From: Poriferisodalis sp965208555
GTDB lineage: Bacteria; Actinomycetota; Acidimicrobiia; Acidimicrobiales; Poriferisodalaceae
Assembly (NCBI RefSeq): GCF_965208555.1
Contig: NZ_OZ242342.1
Coordinates: 930,001-994,000 of the forward strand
DNA: 64,000 nucleotides
Direction: 5' to 3'
Below the pieces are notes generated by a model. That model had not been told where the DNA came from, searched no databases, and saw only the letters and a program-made list of their open reading frames with translations. Position numbers and translations under genes: made by a program. Positions 34,610 to 43,679 of the stretch are shown here, in pieces. How positions within the stretch are numbered: the first letter of the stretch is position 1; each line of letters starts with the position of its first letter.

Positions 34610-35903
34610 TGGGCAGCAAGACCGGCCGCGGGAGTGTGAACGCCAGGGCCAGCGCGCACGCGTTCGAGGCGGCCGCCATAGAAAACGTCCAGCCGTAGCC
34701 GCCGGTGGCCCCCAGCAGCAGCTGGGCAACGTAGGGACCTACGGCCGCGAACGATCCCGCCGTCGCGAAGAAACGGCCGACGATCGCTCCGGCATGGGTG
34801 CGGCCGAAATAGTCCGCGACCAAGGCCGGAAAGACAGCCACGCTGCCGCCGTAGGACAGGCCGAATGCGATCGCGGAGGCGTAGAGCAGCACCAGTCCTT
34901 CCGACACAGCGATACCGACGAACGACAGCGTCTCGACCGCCAGCGCCAGCATGACGGCGCGGCGACGGTCGATGCGGTCTGACAGCGGGCCGGTCACGAT
35001 CCGGCCGACGAGCCCGCCGACGCCGACCGAGCTGATGACACCTGCTGCCCACAGCGGCGAGAATCCGAGGCTCCGGGCGTACTGCACGCCGTGTGCGAAC
35101 GGCACGAACACCACCACGAACGTCAGTGCGAACATGCCGAAGATGCGCCAGAACACCGAGCTGCGCCAGGCCTGGGGGGCAGTCCACGCCGTGAGGGGAT
35201 TCTCGGCGTCGGGTGCGCTGCTGCGGGTGGTTTCCACGACGAAACCCGCCGGCCGGGACACGAACCGCGAGCGGGTCATCGGCCGATCAGCGACATCTGG
35301 CGAGCGCCCGTCGGGATACTGACCGATCGACTCCGGATCGCGCACGAACACCATCGCGGTGACGGCCATCAGCACGCCGCCCACCACCGCCATCACCGCA
35401 ATCGCCGTGCGCCATCCGAATTCCCCGACGAGCCATGCGGCAATCGGGGGCGCGACGATGCCGCCGGCGCTCCCGCCCGAGCCGACGATGCCGGTTGCCA
35501 GGCCTCGCCGCGCGCTGAACCAGCGCACCACGGTGGCATTCGCGGGCACCCACGACGACGACATCCCCAGCGGCGCGATGACGGCGAGGCCAATGAACAC
35601 CATCGCCAGGGATCCGGCGGCTGACAGCACCAAGTAGCCCGCCGCGAGCAGGGCGGCGCCCGTGGCGATGACCTTGCGCGGGCCGAATCGGTCGGTGAGC
35701 TGGCCCGTCCATGCGCTCACGACGCTGTAGGCGAGGATGTAGGAGGCGTATGCAAGCTGGAGCCAGGTCGCCGACCAGCCCTTGTCGGCGCTGATGGCCC
35801 CTTCGAACGTGCCGTAGCTGAACTGGATGCCGTACACGATGAACAGCACCCAGAAACCGGCCCACGCCACGCGCCAGCCGTGGAATGGCCGGCCGATCAA
35901 CAT
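34602..35903 (-). CDS. MFS transporter, oxalate/formate- or monocarboxylate-like
   Basis: The 433-residue, 12-helix MFS protein has the between-helix 2-3 motif GQLTDRFGPRKVI and, in the second half, GRIVTGPLSDRIDRRRA. The start FHGWRVAWAGFWVLF, and GIQFSYGTFEGAI after it, resemble the OFA/monocarboxylate branch. A ~50-residue cytoplasmic loop separates the halves. ATG 35903 is only 6 nt after the selenoprotein stop, so the pair is almost surely co-transcribed and the transporter may carry that pathway's substrate or product. Confidence 0.87.
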   Translation of the reverse strand: MLIGRPFHGWRVAWAGFWVLFIVYGIQFSYGTFEGAISADKGWSATWLQLAYASYILAYSVVSAWTGQLTDRFGPRKVIATGAALLAAGYLVLSAAGSLAMVFIGLAVIAPLGMSSSWVPANATVVRWFSARRGLATGIVGSGGSAGGIVAPPIAAWLVGEFGWRTAIAVMAVVGGVLMAVTAMVFVRDPESIGQYPDGRSPDVADRPMTRSRFVSRPAGFVVETTRSSAPDAENPLTAWTAPQAWRSSVFWRIFGMFALTFVVVFVPFAHGVQYARSLGFSPLWAAGVISSVGVGGLVGRIVTGPLSDRIDRRRAVMLALAVETLSFVGIAVSEGLVLLYASAIAFGLSYGGSVAVFPALVADYFGRTHAGAIVGRFFATAGSFAAVGPYVAQLLLGATGGYGWTFSMAAASNACALALAFTLPRPVLLPKR

Positions 35904-35909
35904 TCGCGG

Positions 35910-37052
35910 CTACATGTCGCCGGGCGCGATGTAGAACCAGATGGGCTGCTTCTCGCCGGCGTCTGCCATGGCCTGGCGCGCCGCCATGATGGTGCGGCCT
36001 GCCTCGGTGGAGGTAAAGAACCATCGCGCTCCAGCCCACGCCGCGGGAGCATGCTCGGCGAGCGCAAGTGCCGCCGTCTCGTAGTAGCCGCGAATGTCCT
36101 GGGCCACCCGCGCCGGGATGCCGGGGATGCCGGCCTCCTTCCACGGCGTGCCCTCGGCGACGTTGACGAACGACTGCACGGCGGTGCCGATGTCCTCGGG
36201 AGCAACCACGCGCCCGGCGCCGGTGCGGTTGCCCAGCTTGGCGACGGCGCGGTCATAGGCCTGCCGCAGACCATTCGCCTCGTCCACCGCCGGATGCAGG
36301 TTGGGATCGTGGCGGGGCGGCAGCTCGCACGACATCGCAGCGCCGTCGTCGTCGATCGTTTCGGCGAACTTCTCCACCACCGGACGGTCGCTGTCGAGCA
36401 GGCCGAAGGCGTGCGCCAGCACCCGGTGCTGGAAATCGGCGTCGTTGGGCTTGCCCAGCGGACGTCCCAGCGGGAACTCGCACCACAGCCCTCGCGGCGG
36501 GGCGGTGCCCTGGATGTGAGCGCCGATGGAACCCAGCGCAACAGTCGCGATTCCTTCGGCCTCGAAAACGTGGGCGAGCGTACTCACGGTACGCGTGCAC
36601 AGCGGTCAGACAGGTGTGAACAGCACCACGTCCACCTCGTGGGAACGCAGGAACTTCGCGCCCGCCGGCCCGGAGTCCATGCGCACCGCAGACAGGTCGA
36701 ACTGGTTGCCGGCGTAGGACAGGTGAATGTCGGAGACCTCGCCGATGGTGCCGTCGGCGGCAAGCTCGTCCAGCCGGTCGATCGGGAAGACCGTGTTGAG
36801 GTCGAGTGCGATGCCGGTGGCGTCGAAGTTCGGGCTCCAGTGACCGCACATGTAGTCGCGCCGGCTGCCGTCGAGCACCCGGTAGCCGGTGTCCATCGGC
36901 GCGAAGTCGTCCTGGTCTGGGTGGTGCAGCGACGCCGAGGTGACGAGTGCAACCTTGGCCTCGGCCAGCGGCGGCGGTGTCGTGAACGCCGTGGTCTCGA
37001 AGTCGGGCAGGTCCATGCCGCCCGTCAGTGCCTTGACATCGGAATCAGCCAT
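35910..37052 (-). CDS. GrdB/PrdB-family selenoprotein with UxxC motif (Sec149)
   Basis: Reading TGA 36608-36606 as selenocysteine joins two frames into one 380-residue protein, Sec149-Pro-Leu-Cys152. The left half has HWSPNFDATGIALDLN and VFPIDRLDELAADGTIG (about 71-105). The join is VVLFTPV-U-PLCTRTVSTL, where homologues have TPV-C/U-P-x-C. The right half has GIATVALGSI and WCEFPLGRPLGKPNDADFQ. This is the glycine/sarcosine/betaine/D-proline reductase selenoprotein B family. The classical partners GrdA, GrdC/D or PrdA are absent, so it is not a Stickland reductase and its substrate is unknown. A SECIS-type hairpin follows the UGA. It lies between an SDR (51 nt) and an MFS gene (6 nt). Confidence 0.9.
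36578..36594 (-). promoter_or_regulatory. bacterial SECIS hairpin of the GrdB-like gene
   Basis: On the minus strand GCGTAC (36594-36589) pairs with GTACGC (36583-36578), giving a 6-bp stem and the 5-nt loop CGTGA. The loop G is about 19 nt after the UGA, and is the second loop base, as bacterial SECIS elements require. The arrangement closely parallels the hairpin in the UGSC gene. Confidence 0.7.
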
Positions 37053-37103
37053 GGCGGCAAAGCTACGGCTTGGCGCATCGCGCCGCTTGGGATCCCTCGG
37101 GGC

Positions 37104-37880
37104 TCAGGCGCCTTCTTCGAGGTCGAGCGAGCGCTCGCGCAGCCGGCGCATGCCTCGCAGCCAGCGATCCGGATCTGACGCTTTGCGCTCCACGTAGGTC
37201 TGCGCTTCAGGGTGGGACAGGATCAGGAAGCGCTCTTCGGCCATCGCCTCGGTGATGACCTCTGCGACGAACTCGGGCTCGACGATGCCGTCGGTGCCGC
37301 CGTCGGCCAGCCGCTGCGGTGCCATGGCGGTGTTGACGCCTTGGGGGCACAGCACCGACACCCGGATGCCGTCGTCGCCGTGCAGGATCGCCTCCATCTC
37401 GGCCAGCTTGATGCAGGCCGCCTTGGTGACCGAGTAGGGCGCCGAGCCCATGGCCGCCAGCAATCCGGCGGCGCTGGCGGTGTGCACGAGATAGCCCTCG
37501 CCCCGGGCAAGCATCGAGGGCAGCACCGCCCGGGCCGCGTACACGTGGCTCATTACATGAAGCTCCCATTGGGACTGCCACGCATCGTTGGAGGCATCCA
37601 CGCCTCCCTCGGCACCTGCTCCAGCGTTGGAAAAGAACACGTCGATCGGGCCGTGCGCATCCAGCGTGCGTTCGACAAGGTCAGTGACGGCTGCCTCATC
37701 GGTGACATCCAGGCCGACGCCCTCGCAGCCCAGCTCGTCTGCGACTGCATGCGCGGCATCGGCGTTGTAGTCGGCCACGACGATGTGACGGGCGCCCTCA
37801 GCCAGCCAGTGGCGGGCAGTGGCGCCCCCGATGCCGCCTCCCCCGCCGGTGATGATCGCAACCCGATCGCGCAGTTCCAT
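37104..37880 (-). CDS. short-chain dehydrogenase/reductase
   Basis: The 258-residue SDR has TGGGGGIG (cofactor loop, 11-18), FFSNAGAG in place of NNAG, Ser in HTASAAGLL and the Tyr/Lys pair in YSVTKAA. The C-terminus is longer than usual and rich in Arg/Glu. It starts 3 nt after the PhyH stop and precedes the selenoprotein by 51 nt, suggesting that it oxidises or reduces an intermediate of the same pathway. Confidence 0.87.
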   Translation of the reverse strand: MELRDRVAIITGGGGGIGGATARHWLAEGARHIVVADYNADAAHAVADELGCEGVGLDVTDEAAVTDLVERTLDAHGPIDVFFSNAGAGAEGGVDASNDAWQSQWELHVMSHVYAARAVLPSMLARGEGYLVHTASAAGLLAAMGSAPYSVTKAACIKLAEMEAILHGDDGIRVSVLCPQGVNTAMAPQRLADGGTDGIVEPEFVAEVITEAMAEERFLILSHPEAQTYVERKASDPDRWLRGMRRLRERSLDLEEGA

Positions 37881-37883
37881 CGC

Positions 37884-38792
37884 TCACGTTCCTCGTTCCG
37901 GCTCGGCGGTGCCGATGCCGCCGACCTGTTCGCCCTCGTCGATCGCCTTGAGCCGTGCCGCATACGCCGTCTCGGCCAGACCCTCGGCACCAAGGAACCG
38001 GCCGGGACTGGCCCCGTCGATGTGGCCCATGATCCCGCGGTACAGGCTGAAGCCGCACAGCGCCGCCAGCTCGTCGGGCATGTCGCGGACATCTTCCGGG
38101 GACAGGCTGTAGTACTGGTTCTGCTGCTGGCGCATCCAGCCCCGGCAGTACTGCACGCTGATGCCCAGCCGCCAGTCGTCTTCGGACGTGTTGGCGCCGC
38201 CGCAGTGCCAGGTGCCGCCATTCACGACCAGCACTGAGCCAGCTGGCATCTCGGCTGCGATGTAGTCCGGCTTCTCGCCCGGCTGGGGCTCATGGTCGTA
38301 GCGATGCGAGCCGGGCACCAGACGGGTGGCGCCGTTGCGGTCGGTGAAGTCGGTGAACGCCCAGATGGTCGTGACCATGAACGGCGGGCGCGGGCGCGGC
38401 ACGTCGATCTGGTCGACGAGTCCGTCGTCGGAATGCAGGCCCTGGTGCACCTCGCCGGGGCCGATATGCATGCAGGTGGTGCCCGACAGGATCGCCCCGG
38501 GTTCCATGAGCCGCTGCGGGAACGGCAGCACGTTGCGGTGGATCGGCAGCTTCCAGAACGACCGGTCCTTGTTGAGCAAGTTGTACATACGCTTGGTGGC
38601 GAACCCCTCGATGCGGTTGCCCTTGGGCTGCACGTTCAGCTCGTCCTCGACGCGGGCGACGGTGTCACAGATCTCGGTGACCAGCTCGGGTTCGATGGCG
38701 CCTTCGACGATGCAGTAGCCGTTCTCGTCCACCTCGTCGAGATAGCGCTGGAGTTCGGCTTCGTTCGCCGTGAGGTCCAAAGTGCCGCTCAT
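37884..38792 (-). CDS. phytanoyl-CoA dioxygenase family protein (PhyH)
   Basis: A 302-residue Fe(II)/2-oxoglutarate dioxygenase that would hydroxylate a substrate. The iron triad is H120 and D122 (GLHSDDG) plus H196 (GGTWHCGGAN). R208 in WRLGISVQY would bind 2-oxoglutarate. GATRLVPGSH is the PhyH core signature. The substrate is not predictable; the family covers fatty acyl-CoAs, ectoine and small natural products. First of the PhyH-SDR-selenoprotein-MFS run, 27 nt after the glycosyltransferase gene. Confidence 0.9.
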   Translation of the reverse strand: MSGTLDLTANEAELQRYLDEVDENGYCIVEGAIEPELVTEICDTVARVEDELNVQPKGNRIEGFATKRMYNLLNKDRSFWKLPIHRNVLPFPQRLMEPGAILSGTTCMHIGPGEVHQGLHSDDGLVDQIDVPRPRPPFMVTTIWAFTDFTDRNGATRLVPGSHRYDHEPQPGEKPDYIAAEMPAGSVLVVNGGTWHCGGANTSEDDWRLGISVQYCRGWMRQQQNQYYSLSPEDVRDMPDELAALCGFSLYRGIMGHIDGASPGRFLGAEGLAETAYAARLKAIDEGEQVGGIGTAEPERGT

Positions 38793-38819
38793 GGCCCCAG
38801 TCTCGCAGGATGTGCCGGC

Positions 38820-41800
38820 TCAGGCCTCGTCGACGCCGGCGAAGCTCAGATCGCGGCCGTCGCGCACCTCGCTGGCCCGGCCCAGGAAGTGGCTGTCCTC
38901 GACGTTCCAGGTGTGCTCGTCGCCATGGCGCACCCGCAGGTAGCCGGCGCCGTGGGTCCAGTAGATGCGTCCGCCCGCAAGTGTGACGTCGTGGGCCAGC
39001 GCGATGTCGACCCGCCGCGGCACCCGGCGCCATCCGCCGGCAGCGTCGAGATCGTGGCGGGAGATCATCAGCACGCCTCCGGAGACGCCCACGAAGGGGA
39101 TGTAGCGCTCGGAGAACTTCTGGCGGTTCTGGTCGCGCACGGTCTTGTCGAGCCGCTCCAGGTACACGTACTCGGCGGATTTGCCGATCAGCTCCGCTCC
39201 GGAGTACTCGTGCGCCAGCACCAGATCCCAGATGTGCCCGGCGCCGTAGTGGTCGTCGTCGTCCATCTTGGTGATCAAGGATCCGCCGGCCGCTTCAGCG
39301 GCAGCTCGCAGCACCCCTCCCAGAGTCTGCGTGTCGTCGACACGGACGATGCGAAGCGGGTGGCCGAGGTCGCTGGCGAGCGCCTCGATCTCGGCATCGC
39401 TGTCGAACCCGTCGCCGTGCAGCCCCAGCACGAGCTCGAGGCGGGGGTACGTCTGGCTGCCGATGGTTGCGATGACATCGGCGACGCGATCCGGTCGCCG
39501 CGTCGGCGCCAGAATCGAAACCTCCGGCAGCGTTGCGCCCAAGTCGACGGCCGAGAGTGCTTGGCGGGCGCGAGCTCGCAGCGAGTGATCGCGTAACGCG
39601 CAGCGCCGCATGGCGATGCTGATTTGTTCGCGACGGTGCGCATCGGCATCGACCACCTCTGCCGAGGCCATCAGGTCGGTCAGCGTGGGGCCCAGGCACT
39701 CGGCCAGCTCCGGGTCTGGCTCCGCAAGATGCACGAGCACCCCGGCGGCCGCTAGGGCTGCCAGCACTCCGGCCCGCTCCGCGGTGTTGCGGTAGTCGGC
39801 CGCCTGGTCTTCGAGGTGGTGGCGAGAACGCAAATCGGCTAACAGCTCACCGCCGATTTGCAGGCTGAACACTGTGCCCCGCGCCAGCGACAGCTGCGAA
39901 CCCAAGGTCGCAGTTCCTCCGTCGCACGTCGCCGACCAACCGATTGGGTTGACGGCCTCGGGATTGAAGGCCTGCACGCTCAGCTGCGACGGCAGCTCCG
40001 ACAGCACGGCCACCGCAGGCTTGCGATCCTCCGCAATTCCCCTCAGGGTAGCCTCGGCCACCCTGGGTGAGTCCGCGACGAGGACATCAGTGTGGTGATC
40101 ACCGTCGTCGCCGAGACGGGATGCCACCCGGATGGACGCGGCAAACACCGACGACGCGATGCGGCCGGAGGCTGCCAGCTCCCCGCCCAAGGGATAGCGC
40201 GCCAAGCGTTGCAGGTAGCGCTCGGTGCGGGGCAGCAGGCCCAGCCATATCTTGAGACGTCTCGGCCATCGCCGGCGGGCGCGTCGCAGGGCCCAGATCA
40301 GGCTGCGGAACTTCCAGCGAAGGTTCTTGACCCGCCACCACACCGCCCGCGCGATCGTCCCGACCAGCCGGGCGACGTCTCCGGGCTGCCTGATGCGTCG
40401 CACGGCGACAAACAGCGTCCCCAGGTGCCGGCGCATCCGGGCCCACAGCCGCAGGAACCGCTTCGCCGGGCCGTGCAGCTTGCCCGCGAGCCAGCCTTGG
40501 GGCTTGGCCTCCTGGGTGACCTGCAGGCTGTCGACGTCCAGCTCGATGACCGTGCCGAATTCGGCAACCGCGCTGCCCGACCGCCGGGCACGGTGGACGA
40601 CCCAGCCGCGTGCGATGCCGACGCGATGGCCCGAGGCCAGATCCGACTTCCCCGCGGCGGCAGTGCCGAGCTGGTTCTGGAGGCGGTCGAGCATCCGGGG
40701 GCGGACCTGCGCGCCAGCGGGCACCCGAACGTGAAATGCGGCTGCTGGATGTGCGAGCGCTGCGCCTCCTGCCGAGCCCACGCTCACCCGCGGGTCGGGG
40801 TCGAGCAGGCGCCGGAGCCGTTCGAGCTGCTCGCCGGGTCGCTCGTCGACCCACACCACCAGGTCGTGCGCGTTGGCGGCCAGCACCTGCTCGACCGTGT
40901 CCAGCACATCAGTTTCGTCGGCGTGGCCGGGCTCCACGGTCACTACGAACTGCGGGACGGTGTAGGAGCGGCCGGGGGGCGAGGTGCGCAGCCGCCGGTC
41001 GGGAATGAGGTGCGAGAGCTTGTCGCGCTGCTGGCCGAGGCTGATCGACTCGTCCTCGCTCAGCACTGCGCCTTCGCCCTGGTGCCAGCACAGTGCCGAG
41101 CGCTCGGGCACCAGCACGGCCCCGAGCGCGTAGGCACGCCAGCCGAACTCAACGTCCTCCGAGCCCCATTGCGTGAACGATTCGTCGAAGCAGCCGGCTG
41201 CGGTGAAGAAGTCCTTCGAGACGGCAAAGTTGCCGCCGGTGACTGCCCGGAAGACGTCGTCGGCGTCCGAGGCCAGGTCGTCGGTGGCCTCCATCCGGCG
41301 CTCGATCCACTCCGGGCGCTGGATCGGCCGTCCCTCGAAGAGATCGGCGAGTGTGCCGTCCCGCTCACGCACATCGGCTACGCCGATGCCGTCCACCTCG
41401 ACGTGGTGTCTGAAACCCAGCGTGAGCACGTCGCTGGCGGCGTGGTGCCAGCGGGCATGGGCGGCCAGCCAGCCGGCCTCGGGCACCATGTCGCAGTCCA
41501 GGAATACCAGCACGTCGCCCTGGGCGGCGCGTGCACCGTTGTTGCGAGCCCGGGCCAAGCCGAAGCCGAGGTCCTCCTGGTGGACGACACGCAGGCTCAG
41601 CGGGCTTGCCGCGCCCAGATCGAGCGCGGCCAGATCGAGCGGCGGGTCTGATCCGTCGTCCACCACGACCACCTCGAAGAGGTCCCGTGGGTAGGTCTGA
41701 CGCTCGAGCCCGGCGAGCGTCAAGGTGAGCGCTTCGGGGGCCTCGTAATAGGGAACGACCACGGTGATCGGCAGCAACGGCTCGAACACGTCCAGCGGCG

Positions 41801-41903
41801 CCACCCCGAGCGAGCGCCAGTCGTTGCCCCGCACGTCGGCGGGCGGCGGCGTGGGACGGTGTGGCGGCAGTGTGAACACGGGCGGTCCGTTGCGGTCAGA
41901 CAT
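38820..41903 (-). CDS. large double-domain GT2 glycosyltransferase
   Basis: The 1027-residue protein has two glycosyltransferase family 2 domains. The first (about 44-290) has ITVVVPYYEAPEALTLTL, VVVVDDGSDPP and a galactosyltransferase-like VTGGNFAVSKDFF..., with SEDVEFGWR. A long middle part includes a basic, Arg-rich region (about 515-580). The second GT2 (about 782-1000) has VSILAPTRRPDRVAD and the metal-binding MDDDDHYG. Such enzymes often extend surface polysaccharides by a two-sugar repeat. ATG 41903 is the start. It is divergent from the Wzm/Wzt exporter, 95 nt apart, which fits assembly of an exported glycan. Confidence 0.88.
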   Translation of the reverse strand: MSDRNGPPVFTLPPHRPTPPPADVRGNDWRSLGVAPLDVFEPLLPITVVVPYYEAPEALTLTLAGLERQTYPRDLFEVVVVDDGSDPPLDLAALDLGAASPLSLRVVHQEDLGFGLARARNNGARAAQGDVLVFLDCDMVPEAGWLAAHARWHHAASDVLTLGFRHHVEVDGIGVADVRERDGTLADLFEGRPIQRPEWIERRMEATDDLASDADDVFRAVTGGNFAVSKDFFTAAGCFDESFTQWGSEDVEFGWRAYALGAVLVPERSALCWHQGEGAVLSEDESISLGQQRDKLSHLIPDRRLRTSPPGRSYTVPQFVVTVEPGHADETDVLDTVEQVLAANAHDLVVWVDERPGEQLERLRRLLDPDPRVSVGSAGGAALAHPAAAFHVRVPAGAQVRPRMLDRLQNQLGTAAAGKSDLASGHRVGIARGWVVHRARRSGSAVAEFGTVIELDVDSLQVTQEAKPQGWLAGKLHGPAKRFLRLWARMRRHLGTLFVAVRRIRQPGDVARLVGTIARAVWWRVKNLRWKFRSLIWALRRARRRWPRRLKIWLGLLPRTERYLQRLARYPLGGELAASGRIASSVFAASIRVASRLGDDGDHHTDVLVADSPRVAEATLRGIAEDRKPAVAVLSELPSQLSVQAFNPEAVNPIGWSATCDGGTATLGSQLSLARGTVFSLQIGGELLADLRSRHHLEDQAADYRNTAERAGVLAALAAAGVLVHLAEPDPELAECLGPTLTDLMASAEVVDADAHRREQISIAMRRCALRDHSLRARARQALSAVDLGATLPEVSILAPTRRPDRVADVIATIGSQTYPRLELVLGLHGDGFDSDAEIEALASDLGHPLRIVRVDDTQTLGGVLRAAAEAAGGSLITKMDDDDHYGAGHIWDLVLAHEYSGAELIGKSAEYVYLERLDKTVRDQNRQKFSERYIPFVGVSGGVLMISRHDLDAAGGWRRVPRRVDIALAHDVTLAGGRIYWTHGAGYLRVRHGDEHTWNVEDSHFLGRASEVRDGRDLSFAGVDEA

Positions 41904-41998
41904 CCGTCGCCGGACATCGGTCAGCCGCGTGAGTATGCCCCCACGACGGCGCCTGCCCCGCACGGTTGCCCCAGAACAGCCTTCGTAGGATGACCCGC

Positions 41999-42883
41999 AT
42001 GGCCGAGGGCGGCACGCAGAGCACAGCCGATGAAGGAGGCACGGCAAGCACAGCCGGCGAATCATCGGCACGGCCGCTCATCGACCTGACCTCCCGGCCG
42101 TCAACGCTCGCGTACCTGCGGGAAGCGTGGAGGCGGCGGGAGTTCGCCATCGTGGTGCCTGCACAGGACTTGCGGGCACAGAACATGGACACCACGTTGG
42201 GCCAGCTCTGGCACCTGGTGAATCCGGCCCTGTTGGTGGGCGTGTACTTCCTGGTTTTCGGCGTCATCATCGACACCCGGCGCGGAGTCGACAACTTCCT
42301 GGGATTCCTCATCATCGGCGTGGTGCTGTTCCATCTCACTCAGCGCGTCACGCTGGAGGCGTCGGGCTCGATCACCCAGAACCTGGGTCTCATCAGATCG
42401 ATCCAGTTCCCGCGAATCCTCCTGCCCGCGGCGTCGGTAAACGGTCAGACCGCCGCGTTCGTGCCCGCGTTGGTGCTGGCACTGCTGGCAGTGCTGGCCA
42501 CCGGCGAGCTGCCGACGCTGCGCTGGCTGGTGCTGCCGGCCGTGCTGGTGGCGCAGTTCACCTTCAACTTCGGCGTCGCGCTGCTGGTGGCCCGCATCGG
42601 CACGACGATGCCCGATCTGCGCCAGATCCTGCCGCACCTGTTCCGGCTGCTGTTCTACGGCTCGGGTGTGATCTTCAGCGTCGATGCGTTCGTGCAGAGC
42701 ACCGCGTGGCGGCGGGCTTTCGCCCTCAATCCCATCTACGACGTGATCACCTGCGCCCGCTGGTGCCTGCTGGGCGAGCCCGTCGACCTGTGGGTGGTGG
42801 CCGGCCTGGTCGTGTGGTGCATCGTGATGCCGGCGCTCGGCTTCTTCGTGTTCCACCGCTCCGAGCAGAGGCTCGGCGCATGA
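41999..42883 (+). CDS. ABC-2 polysaccharide export permease (Wzm/TagG-like)
   Basis: A 294-residue permease with a ~50-residue cytoplasmic start and six membrane segments. YLREAWRRREFAIVVPAQDLRAQNMDTTLGQLWHLVNPAL spans the amphipathic entry and is typical of Wzm/TagG; LRQILPHLFRLLFYGSGVIFS and LNPIYDVITCARW mark the C-terminal half. It would export a lipid-linked glycan. ATG 41999 has an AGGA at 8 nt; ATG 41990 is possible. Overlaps the ATPase gene by ATGA. Confidence 0.9.
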   Translation: MAEGGTQSTADEGGTASTAGESSARPLIDLTSRPSTLAYLREAWRRREFAIVVPAQDLRAQNMDTTLGQLWHLVNPALLVGVYFLVFGVIIDTRRGVDNFLGFLIIGVVLFHLTQRVTLEASGSITQNLGLIRSIQFPRILLPAASVNGQTAAFVPALVLALLAVLATGELPTLRWLVLPAVLVAQFTFNFGVALLVARIGTTMPDLRQILPHLFRLLFYGSGVIFSVDAFVQSTAWRRAFALNPIYDVITCARWCLLGEPVDLWVVAGLVVWCIVMPALGFFVFHRSEQRLGA

Positions 42884-43638
42884 GCGACCTCGGCGATCCC
42901 GGCGTCACCGTCGAGGTGCGGGACGCCCACGTCAGCTACCGGGTGTTCGAGGAGCCGGCGATGGGTCTCAAGCAGGGCTTCGCCCGTGGCCGGGTGCGCC
43001 GCCAGTACCGCATGATTCCCGCTGTGCAGGGCGTGACGCTCGACCTGTTCGAGCGAGAGACACTGGGGCTGATCGGGCCGAATGGCGCGGGCAAGTCGAC
43101 GCTGCTCGCGGCGATGACCGGGCTGCTGCCGCTGCGCTCGGGCAGCATCCGGGGACGGTCGCGGCCGTCGCTGCTGGGGGTGTCGTCGGTGCTGCGGCCG
43201 GCGCTGTCGGGGCGGCGCAACATCCTCATCGGCGGGCTGGCGCTGGGATTCACCCGTGCCGAGGTCGAGCGCCGGATGGACGAGATCATCGACTTCGCCG
43301 GGCTGCGGGCCGACATCGACCGTCCGATGCGGACCTATTCCTCGGGCATGCGGGCCCGGCTGCGCTTTGCCATCGCCACCGCCCGCATTCCCGAGATCCT
43401 GCTGATCGATGAGGCACTGACCGTGGGCGATGAGGAGTTCCGTCGGCTCGCGGCAGAGCGGATCGACGACGTGCGCTCAGCGTCAGGCTCGGTGGTGCTG
43501 GTCACCCACAATATGAACGAGATCCGGCGCTTCTGCGACCGGGTGGTCTGGCTGGATGGGGGCCGCATCCGGGCCGTCGGCGATCCCGCCGAGATCGTCG
43601 ACGACTACTTGGCGGCCCCGAGTTCCAACTCGCGCTGA
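42880..43638 (+). CDS. ABC polysaccharide export ATPase (Wzt/TagH-like)
   Basis: The 252-residue ATPase of the exporter has Walker A GPNGAGKST, signature YSSGMRARL (the form usual in TagH/Wzt), Walker B ILLIDEALTVGD and switch VTHNMNEI. It ends soon after the ATPase core, so it lacks the C-terminal carbohydrate-binding domain of O-antigen Wzt proteins; substrate recognition must rest with the permease or a coupled terminal modification. Start overlaps the permease stop by 4 nt. Confidence 0.9.
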   Translation: MSDLGDPGVTVEVRDAHVSYRVFEEPAMGLKQGFARGRVRRQYRMIPAVQGVTLDLFERETLGLIGPNGAGKSTLLAAMTGLLPLRSGSIRGRSRPSLLGVSSVLRPALSGRRNILIGGLALGFTRAEVERRMDEIIDFAGLRADIDRPMRTYSSGMRARLRFAIATARIPEILLIDEALTVGDEEFRRLAAERIDDVRSASGSVVLVTHNMNEIRRFCDRVVWLDGGRIRAVGDPAEIVDDYLAAPSSNSR

Positions 43639-43679
43639 GGAGCGGGCCGGCCGGCAGCCGGTGGCGCGAGACTGATGCC

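Noticed and set aside
36606..36608. TGA as a true stop separating a 148-aa and a 225-aa protein
   Set aside because: The two parts are in the same frame and together match one family end to end, with the TGA at the known redox-active Cys/Sec column and a hairpin behind it.
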